Position numbers and translations under genes: made by a program | Shown: in pieces, positions 30,047 through 37,624 of the stretch | How the letters are laid out: each line of letters begins with the position of its first letter | How positions within the stretch are numbered: the first letter of the stretch is position 1 | Source of the DNA: Desulfonatronum thiosulfatophilum | Lineage (GTDB): Bacteria > Desulfobacterota > Desulfovibrionia > Desulfovibrionales > Desulfonatronaceae | Length of the DNA stretch: 64,000 nucleotides | Direction: 5' to 3' | Assembly: GCF_900104215.1 (NCBI RefSeq) | Contig: NZ_FMXO01000007.1 | Coordinates: 124,001-188,000, forward strand | Notes under the pieces: generated by a model | What the model was told of the DNA's origin: nothing | Database searches by the model: none | The model's input: the letters and a program-made list of their open reading frames with translations, nothing else

Positions 30047-31089
30047 TATTCCTGCTCGGCCTCAACCAAGGTATAATCCATTTTTCGGCGCATCGGCGTG
30101 AATCCGGCTCCCTGCACAATGGCGCGCAGTTCCTCTTCCGGCAGCAGAAAGCGCACGCCGGCGGCGGCGACCACGTTTTCCTCAATCATGGTCGAGCCCA
30201 TGTCGTCCGCCCCCCAGAGCAGGGCCATCTGGCCGACGGACGGCCCCTGGGTCACCCAGGAGGCCTGGATGTGCGGGATGTTGTCCAGAAAAAGGCGGCT
30301 CAGGGCCAGGAACTTGAGATACTCCACGGAGGAAGCCTCGGGGACGTCGATTTTGGTGTTCCGGGGCTGGAAGGTCCAGGGGATGAATGCCGTGAAGCCG
30401 CCAGTCGCATCTTGCAGTGCGCGCAGCTTTTCCAGGTGCTCCAACCGGTCTTTAATTGACTCGCCATGACCGAACATCATGGTCGCGGTGGTTTTCAATC
30501 CCTGGCCATGGGCGCAGGCCATGACCTCCAGCCAGGCGTCGGCGGAACACTTTTGCGGGGAAATCCTGTCGCGGACATGATCCACCAGAATTTCCGCGCC
30601 CCCGCCGGGTATGGAATCCAAGCCCGCTTCGGACAGCCTGGCCACCACATCCGCGATGCTCAACCCGGATGATTCCGCCAGGTAGGCGATTTCCGGCGGG
30701 GAAAAACCGTGCACGGCCACCTCTGGAAAATCCCGCTTCAGAAAGCGGAGCATTTCAAGATAATAATCCAACCCCAGTTCCGGATTCATCCCGCCCTGAA
30801 GCAGAATTTGCCGTCCGCCCAGCTCCAAGGTTTCCTGGACCTTGATCCCAAGCTCCTCACGACTCAGAACATATCCTTCGGCATGGCCCGGAGGACGATA
30901 GAAGGCGCAAAATCGGCATCCGGAAACGCAGATGTTGGTGTAGTTGATGTTCCTGTCCACGATATATGTAACCACCGGCCGGGGATGCAGGGCCATTCTT
31001 CGCGCATGGGCCATGGCTCCGAGCTCGATGACGTCCTGTTCGTTCCACAGTTTCAATGCTTCCGTCGTAGTGATTCGCTGCTGCGCCAT
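30046..31089 (-). CDS. mqnC: Cyclic dehypoxanthinyl futalosine synthase
   Basis: 347 residues, a radical SAM enzyme with the cluster motif CVSGCRFC (Cys54, 58, 61), then AFYRPPG and the strong MqnC signatures LLQGGMNPEL, IPGGGAEIL and WTFQPRNT. It cyclises dehypoxanthine futalosine on the futalosine route to menaquinone. MqnE is the close alternative, but the GGGAEIL and TMMFGHGE motifs fit MqnC. The ATG at 31089 follows AGGAG. Quinone made here could serve the NQR complex encoded nearby. Confidence 0.92.
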   Translation of the reverse strand: MAQQRITTTEALKLWNEQDVIELGAMAHARRMALHPRPVVTYIVDRNINYTNICVSGCRFCAFYRPPGHAEGYVLSREELGIKVQETLELGGRQILLQGGMNPELGLDYYLEMLRFLKRDFPEVAVHGFSPPEIAYLAESSGLSIADVVARLSEAGLDSIPGGGAEILVDHVRDRISPQKCSADAWLEVMACAHGQGLKTTATMMFGHGESIKDRLEHLEKLRALQDATGGFTAFIPWTFQPRNTKIDVPEASSVEYLKFLALSRLFLDNIPHIQASWVTQGPSVGQMALLWGADDMGSTMIEENVVAAAGVRFLLPEEELRAIVQGAGFTPMRRKMDYTLVEAEQE

Positions 31090-31365
31090 ATTCAACTCCT
31101 GACCATGTGGACAATTTTCATCGAGATGATGTGTTTATATGTACGGACCGAGCTTTCGTATCAGATATTCGCCGTGGCGAAAACTCATATGAAATTGCAG
31201 ATATCGGGCATGTTTACTTGCCAAGAACCGTAGAGTAGAAAAGTCCTTTGTGTCTTTTCAGCCAATACGAGCCGAATCTCTTATTTTACGATTTGCAGGT
31301 TCAGGATCGCAATATTGGCTTTAACATGGTGCCGAAAGGCGCGAGGCTTTCAAGGAGACGTGCCC

Positions 31366-31770
31366 ATGCTCCATCTTTCAGAGCTAGCCGCCCGATTGGC
31401 TCAGGTCAAGACAATAGCCGTAGTCGGCGCCAAGGACGTTCCTGGACGACCCGTGGATCGTGTCGGCCGCTACCTGATCGGCCGTGGTTTCAAGATTTTT
31501 CCGGTCCATCCCGTTAGGCGGGACGTCTGGGGCTTGCCCACCTATGCCCGGCTCATTGATATTCCCGAACCTATCGATCTGGTGGATGTGTTTCGAGCGC
31601 CCCAGTTCTGCGCGGAACACGCCCGGGAAGTTCTGGAACTGAATCCTCTGCCGGCGATATTCTGGATGCAGTCCGGCATTTCCAATGCCGAAGCTCGAAC
31701 TTTGCTGCAAGCAGCCGGGGTTTTCGTGGTTGAAGACCTTTGTCTGATGATTGAACATCAACATCTTTAA
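31366..31770 (+). CDS. CoA-binding domain protein (YccU-like)
   Basis: 134 residues, a single Rossmann CoA_binding_2 domain. IAVVGAKDVPGRPVDRVGRYL is followed by PVHPVRRDVWGLPTY and FWMQSGISNAEA, all typical of the YccU family. Its function is unknown. AAGGAG before the ATG at 31366 sets the start; an extension back to 31315 is not conserved. It is followed 6 bp later by the YkgJ-type gene. Confidence 0.85.
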   Translation: MLHLSELAARLAQVKTIAVVGAKDVPGRPVDRVGRYLIGRGFKIFPVHPVRRDVWGLPTYARLIDIPEPIDLVDVFRAPQFCAEHAREVLELNPLPAIFWMQSGISNAEARTLLQAAGVFVVEDLCLMIEHQHL

Positions 31771-31776
31771 TCCCCT

Positions 31777-32241
31777 ATGACGAACCAGACATCTTCTGCT
31801 TCCTTTTCGACTCCCGAAGCCTTCATCTGTCTGCGCTGCGGCAATTGCTGTCACGGTGAAGGCGGCATCGTGCTCAACGATTCAGATGTGCACCGGCTTT
31901 GCAATCACCTGGACCTGGACTTGGCCTCCTTTGCCGCGGTCTATATGGAAAGCGTGAACGGCAAGAATCGATTACGCACCAATGAACAAGGCTGGTGTAT
32001 CTTTTTCGAACAGGGGTGCGCGGTGCATCCCGCGAAGCCGGCCGTGTGCCAGGCTTGGCCTTTTTTTCGGGGCAACATGGTGGACGCGAACAGCTGGCTG
32101 ATGGCCCAGGACGCCTGCCCCGGCATCAACAATGAAACCGGTCATCAGGAGTTTGTCGCCCAAGGTAACTCCTATCTTCAGGATCTGGATTTGGAACCGT
32201 CCACGGCTACGAGTCCGAATGCCCTGAACAGATCCACGTAA
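31777..32241 (+). CDS. YkgJ-family Cys-cluster protein
   Basis: 154 residues. The N-terminal cluster CLRCGNCC (18-25) and a second set (GCAVHPAKPAVCQAWPF) match the YkgJ/CxxCxxCC family, thought to bind zinc or an Fe-S cluster. Its exact role is not known. It starts 6 bp after the CoA-binding protein, so the two are one operon. Confidence 0.83.
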   Translation: MTNQTSSASFSTPEAFICLRCGNCCHGEGGIVLNDSDVHRLCNHLDLDLASFAAVYMESVNGKNRLRTNEQGWCIFFEQGCAVHPAKPAVCQAWPFFRGNMVDANSWLMAQDACPGINNETGHQEFVAQGNSYLQDLDLEPSTATSPNALNRST

Positions 32242-32338
32242 GATGCCCGTTCGATGAGGTGACGGCTGATGGACGAAATCCAGACTGTCCCATGGTCGGC
32301 AATTCCGGACAGCAGCCTCTTTGCCCACTGATTTGGCC

Positions 32339-33127
32339 ATGTCTTTGGATCTCAGCTACAAAATTCTTCAGGTCGCTCCAAATGCCGGCCTTGAGGAGGT
32401 CAAAAAAGCCTTCCGCAGGTTGGCTTTCGCCTATCATCCTGACCTTCATCCAGACATGCCCGAGGCGTCGCGCCGCTTTCAGGAATTGAACGAGGCCTAC
32501 ATCAAGGTGTCCCGGCATCTGGGAAATCAACCCGAAGCAAGTCGAACGACGCCTCCTCCGCGCCGGGAATCTCCCGGGGCGACTTCAAAAGACCGAACAT
32601 CCGCCAAGGAAAGCTTCGGCAAAGCCCGGTACGCCGACCGGGAAACAGCCCATTCCAGATATCGCCGACAAGCCGCGTACCAGCGCGAGGATCTGCTCAA
32701 GGATCTGCTTAAGGATCCGTTTGCCCGCCAAGTCTACGAGGATATTTACAGCCGTGTCCGGGGAACAGGGCAGGGTAAGCCCGGCGAATCGGCTGAAGAG
32801 CATGCCAAAAAGGTGCTTCGCGTGGAATGGGGCACACGCAAGCTGGAACTGGACTTGTCCAAGTCCATCAGAACCCGGCTGCAGGATTGGTTCAGACACC
32901 AGCTTGACGACCACCAGACCATCTCGTTTCCCCGCAACCAGCTTCTTCCCGGCAAAACCGTGCGCATCCAAATCCAGCAGGGGTGGCGCGGCCCCGCCGC
33001 AACTCTGGAAATCAACCTGCCTCCGGACTTTGCTCCATCCAAACCCATCCGCCTTAAAGGAAAAGGTCGAAAAATCGGCCCGTGGCAAGGTGACTTGTAC
33101 CTGCGCATCGTGCCACGGGACTCGTAA
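32339..33127 (+). CDS. J-domain protein with DnaJ C-terminal-like region, no zinc finger
   Basis: 262 residues. An N-terminal J domain (about 4-65) holds HPD at 33-35. A charged linker (about 70-130) leads to a C-terminal part (about 165-262) with [14 protein letters not shown] and [12 protein letters not shown], like the last beta domain of DnaJ/CbpA. The Cys-rich zinc finger is absent, so this is a type II or III J-protein. It probably stimulates a DnaK, perhaps the one at 18 kb. The ATG at 32339 gives the standard J-domain start. Confidence 0.85.
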   Translation: MSLDLSYKILQVAPNAGLEEVKKAFRRLAFAYHPDLHPDMPEASRRFQELNEAYIKVSRHLGNQPEASRTTPPPRRESPGATSKDRTSAKESFGKARYADRETAHSRYRRQAAYQREDLLKDLLKDPFARQVYEDIYSRVRGTGQGKPGESAEEHAKKVLRVEWGTRKLELDLSKSIRTRLQDWFRHQLDDHQTISFPRNQLLPGKTVRIQIQQGWRGPAATLEINLPPDFAPSKPIRLKGKGRKIGPWQGDLYLRIVPRDS

Positions 33128-33202
33128 GTTTTGGGCAGAGACGTGTGAAGTGCTGCTCCCGTTTCCGGATCAATTATATGGCATGCTTGGGCAATTCAGC
33201 GT

Positions 33203-33652
33203 TCAGAAGGTCCTGTCCAGGGCCAGGTGCGAACAGTAGCCGGTAACCGAGGCTAGGTAGAAGGGCACAACCGAGACGAGAGAACGGTCGTAGAAAACCA
33301 TTGGCAGGATGATGATCGGCAATGGCACCAGAAACATGGCCCACCAGCTGTGGGTCCAGCCGCGGTGGTGGCCGACGGCCGGAAGCAGGGCGCAGAACCC
33401 CAGGATCGCGGCCAGCCTGAAGCGGCCCTGGATCATCAGCACCAGGTAGACCGCCAGCAGCGCTCCGTAAAACAGCACACGACCCTTGGAATCCGTGTCC
33501 ACGTCCGGGAACAGCGCGCTGAGCAGGGCGATCAGGGCCAGAAACATCAGCGTCTGGTGGTCCGGCTGATAGACTCCCAACCAGAGAACCAACGTCAAAA
33601 CCAATCCAAAAAAAAGCGCACCCCCGAAAAGGTGCGCCTTGAAACCAGGCAT
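33203..33652 (-). CDS. YdjM-like inner-membrane protein (DUF457, metal-dependent hydrolase family)
   Basis: 149 residues with about four membrane segments. MPGFKAHLFGG, FPDVDTDSKGR and HHRGWTHS are the family's His/Asp motifs, which may bind a metal. In E. coli YdjM is an SOS-regulated membrane protein of unclear activity. GGAGA precedes the ATG. It lies between the converging J-protein gene and sufB. Confidence 0.83.
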   Translation of the reverse strand: MPGFKAHLFGGALFFGLVLTLVLWLGVYQPDHQTLMFLALIALLSALFPDVDTDSKGRVLFYGALLAVYLVLMIQGRFRLAAILGFCALLPAVGHHRGWTHSWWAMFLVPLPIIILPMVFYDRSLVSVVPFYLASVTGYCSHLALDRTF

Positions 33653-33695
33653 GATTTGTCTCCAAATCGGATTATGAGCCGTTCAGCTACAGCTC

Positions 33696-34898
33696 CTAAA
33701 ACATGTCCTTTTGATTTTCCTCAATCGTTTTTTCAATGGTCTGCCGCAGTTTTTCGGGCAGCCCCATGATGTCGACGTTCAGGAAGCCGCGGACGATGGT
33801 GGACGTGGCTTCGTCCTCGTCCAGGCCGCGAGCCATGAGGTATTCGATCTCTTCCTGGGCGATCTTGCCCACGGCCGCCTCGTGGGACAGCTCCACCCCG
33901 GCGATGGTCCCTTCCAATTCCGGAATGGCATGGATGATGCCGTTGCCGAGGATCAGCCCTTTGCATTCCAGATGGCCCTTGGATGGCACATGGCTTCCGA
34001 TGATGTGTCCCCGAGCGATGATCTTGCCGCCGGTGGTGATGGTTCGGGAGATGATCTCCCCGCGTGTCTCCGGTGCATTCAGAAATATTCGATTGCCGGT
34101 GTCCACCAGAGAACCTGTCGGCGCGACAATGATGGAGTTGAACCGGGCCACGGCCCGGGGGCCGTTCAAATGAATGGAAGGATAAGACTGTACGGATTCC
34201 ACGGGCTTGAGCAGAACGTAGTTGCTCTGGAACTCGCCGTCCTCTTCGACTACGCCCACGGTGCGCGGCCGGACCATGACCTTCTCGCCCCAGTTGTGGA
34301 TCATGGTGAAGGTCAGCTTGCCGCCCTTTTTGATATAGATTTCGGAGATGCCCAGGTGCAGGGCGGACTGCTGGTTGTGGGCCGTGGCGCATCCGGTGAT
34401 GACATGCAGTTCGGCGCCTTCCTCCACGACAATGATGTTGTGCACGTTTTGGGCTACGGCCTCGCCCTTGATGAACAAGCAGGACTGGACCGGCTCGGTG
34501 ATCTTCATTCCCGCTTTGGCCCGGATGAAGTAGCCGCCATGCAATCCTTCCTTGGCGGCCATGCGGGTAAAATCATCCTGCTCCTTTTTCACGGCAGCCC
34601 AGAAGTATTCCGGCAAGCCGTCGTACTTCTCCAGAGCTTTGGTGATGTCCAGGATTTCCACGTTGGGATCGCAGGAATCACAGTGCACGTTCTTGTGGTC
34701 CACCTGCAGATACGTTCCGCTTCGGCTCGCCTGATCCAAATCAACGCCGGACATCAGCAGACGCTCCTTGTCTTCCGGACTCAAGGAGCGGAAGTCGACC
34801 AAGCCGTCGTCCTTTTTTGCGAACGCAAACCTGGAAACATCCATGCCCGCGGGCTTGCCGGCGTTTTTTTGTTCCGGTTTTTCGACTATTTCAGACAT
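33696..34898 (-). CDS. sufB: SufB/SufD-family Fe-S scaffold protein (minimal SufBC/SMS type)
   Basis: 400 residues, shorter than the roughly 480 of E. coli SufB. The beta-helix core and the C-terminal motif VELSHEAAVGKI...YLMARGLDEDEA are those of SufB/SufD. The early Cys pair CDSC and a Cys in SCLFIKG are candidate cluster ligands. The ATG at 34898 follows AAGGAG inside the end of sufC. No sufD, sufS, sufE or sufU is nearby, so it matches the two-gene systems of archaea and many anaerobes. Confidence 0.87.
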   Translation of the reverse strand: MSEIVEKPEQKNAGKPAGMDVSRFAFAKKDDGLVDFRSLSPEDKERLLMSGVDLDQASRSGTYLQVDHKNVHCDSCDPNVEILDITKALEKYDGLPEYFWAAVKKEQDDFTRMAAKEGLHGGYFIRAKAGMKITEPVQSCLFIKGEAVAQNVHNIIVVEEGAELHVITGCATAHNQQSALHLGISEIYIKKGGKLTFTMIHNWGEKVMVRPRTVGVVEEDGEFQSNYVLLKPVESVQSYPSIHLNGPRAVARFNSIIVAPTGSLVDTGNRIFLNAPETRGEIISRTITTGGKIIARGHIIGSHVPSKGHLECKGLILGNGIIHAIPELEGTIAGVELSHEAAVGKIAQEEIEYLMARGLDEDEATSTIVRGFLNVDIMGLPEKLRQTIEKTIEENQKDMF

Positions 34899-35650
34899 CG
34901 CACACACTCCTTGTAGCCAAACTTGCCGATATGTTCGAGGATCACCCGTGGACTGGCCTCGCAGCAAAGCACGCCGTCATGCAGCACCTGACCGCGATCC
35001 GCGTGGATATAGTCAAGGATGTACCCGGTGTGGGTGATGATCAGGCCGGAAGTGTGGCGCTTGGCCCGCAAATCCTTCAGGCTCAGATCCAGCTTCGGTT
35101 CCTGTGAGCCATTGAGCAGTTCGCGCACGGTATTGCCGATCAGAGCCATGTTTTCCAGATCCACTCCGGATTCCGGCTCGTCGAACAGCAGCAACGACGG
35201 CTTCTGGGCCATCAGCTGGAGCAGTTCGGAGCGCTTGATCTCTCCCCCGGAAAAACCCGCATTGATGTCCCGCTCCAGGAATTGATCAAAATTGACTTTT
35301 CGGGCCAGAGCGTCCACATCGACTTCTCGGTCGCGATGGTGGGCGCACATGGAGATCAGGTGCCGCGTCTTCAGGCCGTGGATGGTCGGGGGGCGCTGGA
35401 AAGACATTCCGATCCCCAGACGGGCCCGCTCGTAGATCGGTGCATGGGTGATGTCTTTGCCCTTGAAGGTAATTTTTCCCTTGGTAACGTTGTAATTCGC
35501 AAATCCCATCAGCGTCATCAACAGCGAAGTCTTGCCGGAGCCGTTGGGGCCGAACAGAATGAACGTCTCTCCATCCTGTATTTCCAGACTGACGCCCTTA
35601 AGTACCTGTCGGTCGTCAATGGAAACATGGAGATCTTCGATCAGCAGCAT
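34886..35650 (-). CDS. sufC: Fe-S cluster assembly ATPase SufC
   Basis: 254 residues, a soluble ABC ATPase. Walker A is GPNGSGKTS, the signature is FSGGEIKRSELLQ and Walker B is LLLFDEPESGVD, with the SufC marker ESGVDLENM. It energises cluster assembly on SufB, encoded next with a 13-bp overlap. An insert near residue 205 (EPKLDLSLKDLRAKRH) is longer than in E. coli SufC. The ATG at 35650 gives the family start MLLIEDLHVS. Confidence 0.92.
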   Translation of the reverse strand: MLLIEDLHVSIDDRQVLKGVSLEIQDGETFILFGPNGSGKTSLLMTLMGFANYNVTKGKITFKGKDITHAPIYERARLGIGMSFQRPPTIHGLKTRHLISMCAHHRDREVDVDALARKVNFDQFLERDINAGFSGGEIKRSELLQLMAQKPSLLLFDEPESGVDLENMALIGNTVRELLNGSQEPKLDLSLKDLRAKRHTSGLIITHTGYILDYIHADRGQVLHDGVLCCEASPRVILEHIGKFGYKECVRCLK

Positions 35651-35794
35651 AATCTTTCCCTCACCTAGTATGTTTGTAAACAGCGAAACATGGTATGCGC
35701 TTCCCCATGCCAAGTCCAGTTATATGCATCATATTGCGCTGTTTCATGAATATTTTTCTTGCCAACCTTGGTGCTTTGCAATAAAGAGAAACGT

Positions 35795-35870
<76 letters not shown>

Positions 35871-35880
35871 CCGGTAAATC

Positions 35881-35914
35881 AAGGAATCCAGGCCATGCCC
35901 GGATTCCTTTTTTT
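35881..35914 (+). terminator. Rho-independent terminator of tRNA-Val
   Basis: The stem AAGGAATCC / GGATTCCTT with a short GC-rich loop is followed by TTTTTTT. It lies directly downstream of the tRNA. Confidence 0.92.
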
Positions 35915-36314
35915 ATGCCATGAAGGCGGAGGTTGCGTATTGTATCAACCACCATTTGGCGGCAACAGCATCTCCATCAACCCAATAATTCGTTTTTATG
36001 ACCTTTTCGCGTTGTTGACATAAATGAAATGTTTTCTTTCAGGAATGACAATAATGTTGCGGGAGTTCATTGCGGGTCTCGGGTGGACAGCAGCGGAAAC
36101 GAGAAGAATCAAGCGCTTGTGTCCGGCAGGATGGCATATACTCGGCCAATGCACTCACTGGGGCATGTAATATGCTTATGCAGGTCCGCTCAATACAAAC
36201 GCAGGTCGGCATTTGCCATCCTGCTTCGGCCCGCGTTCCTCTTCAAGGACACGCCGAGCATTCTTGAATCAACGGCATCAATCATTCCAAAACCACCACC
36301 GGCGAGAAGAGAAA
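35915..36314. other. 400-bp intergenic region upstream of the EAL gene, no gene recognised
   Basis: No supported coding frame. A TTGACA at about 36015 could be a -35 element but has no good -10 at the right distance. Longer in-frame extensions of the EAL gene reach into this region without family similarity. A long leader for the EAL gene is possible. A c-di-GMP riboswitch core could not be matched by eye. Confidence 0.4.
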
Positions 36315-37565
36315 ATGACGAAACCCCATCTGCCCCTTTCTTTCAGTGAAATCGATATGGCTTTGGAAGGGAGCGGGCTGATCACCCTGCCGGGGAGGGC
36401 GACGATTACGCTGGAGAGTGCGTTTCAGCCCGTGTACAGTCTGGCCCACAAGCGCATGATCGGCATGGAGGCTCTGATTCGGGCCAAGGATGATCAGGGG
36501 CGGTCCATCAGTCCGCCCGCGCTGTTCAGTGCATGCAACGGCATTACGGAACTGATCGTTCTGGACCGGATGGCCCGCCATGTCCATGTTCGCAATTTTA
36601 CCCTGCTGAACGATCCCCTGAGCTGGCTTTTTCTCAATGTTCACCCACGAGTCGTCCAGCAAGGAAAGAAGATGGGATCTTTTTTCAGCGAATTGCTGGA
36701 CCGGTTCGCATTGCCCGCCCACCGCGTGGTGATAGAGATCGTTGAGCACCCCATCGAGGATACAAATCTGTTGCAGGAGACGGTGGAGTACTACAAAAGC
36801 CTCGGATGCCTGATCGCCCTTGATGACTTCGGGGCCGGAGGATCGAATTTCGAGCGAGTCTGGAGCCTCAAACCGCATATCATCAAGCTGGATCGCAGCT
36901 TTGTGGTTCAGGCCACGGCGCGGCCCGATACCAGGGACATCCTGCCGGACCTGGTCTATTTGCTGCGTCAGGCTGGGTGCCTGGTGCTCATGGAGGGGGT
37001 GGAAACCTTCGAGCAGGCTCTTATAGCCATGGAATCGGGCGTAGATTTCGTTCAGGGATATCATTTCGCCATGCCGACACCCAACCCGATGGCCATGCGG
37101 GAATTCAGCTTTGATGCGCTGTTTTCCTTCTTCAAGTCATTTGCTCAAAACGAGGAGACGTCCAAGCAGGACAAGATCCGTCATTATCAAAAGCTGTTCG
37201 ACGAGATGGTCCGGGAAGTGGAGTCCGGAATCTCCCTGGAAGTCGCCGGCAGGACATTTTTTGCCCACGAGAAATGTGTCCGCTGTTTTCTAATCACGAG
37301 CGACGGCGCCCAGGTCGGGCTGAACATGCTTTCACCAAAATACGCCCAGAACCAGGACCCCCGCTTCAAGCCGCTGGAGAACACCAGCGACGCGGACTGG
37401 TCACGGCGGTTCTATCTGCGGCGAGCAGTGGCAAATCCCGGCCGCGTTCAGTGCACCCGCCCCTACCTGTCCCTGACCGGTGCGCATATGTGCGTGACGT
37501 TTTCCCGGACCGTCCAGACACCGCAAGGAACACTGGTACTCTGCTGTGACGTGAACTGGGATTGA
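36315..37565 (+). CDS. EAL-domain c-di-GMP phosphodiesterase, YkuI-like
   Basis: 416 residues. The EAL domain (about 30-270) keeps MEALIR (Glu52), NVHP, EIVEH, LDDFGAG, IKLDRSF and MEGVET with QGYHFA, so catalysis of c-di-GMP to pGpG is plausible. The C-terminal part (about 290-416) resembles the PAS-like ligand domain of B. subtilis YkuI. It is cytosolic, with no membrane segment. The ATG at 36315 follows GAGAAGAGA. It converges on the hybrid kinase gene, 60 bp away. Confidence 0.85.
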   Translation: MTKPHLPLSFSEIDMALEGSGLITLPGRATITLESAFQPVYSLAHKRMIGMEALIRAKDDQGRSISPPALFSACNGITELIVLDRMARHVHVRNFTLLNDPLSWLFLNVHPRVVQQGKKMGSFFSELLDRFALPAHRVVIEIVEHPIEDTNLLQETVEYYKSLGCLIALDDFGAGGSNFERVWSLKPHIIKLDRSFVVQATARPDTRDILPDLVYLLRQAGCLVLMEGVETFEQALIAMESGVDFVQGYHFAMPTPNPMAMREFSFDALFSFFKSFAQNEETSKQDKIRHYQKLFDEMVREVESGISLEVAGRTFFAHEKCVRCFLITSDGAQVGLNMLSPKYAQNQDPRFKPLENTSDADWSRRFYLRRAVANPGRVQCTRPYLSLTGAHMCVTFSRTVQTPQGTLVLCCDVNWD

Positions 37566-37624
37566 CCCTTCACCTGGCGGAGCGATGGCTGTTGACTGAA
37601 TCATGCCAGGCTCCTTTAACGGCA

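Noticed and set aside
33711-34916. 401-codon plus-strand frame over sufB
   Set aside because: It mirrors sufB codon by codon. SufB motifs and the SufC overlap support the minus strand.
35915-36314. c-di-GMP riboswitch upstream of the EAL gene
   Set aside because: The conserved GEMM core and tetraloop could not be found by eye. A covariance search would be needed.
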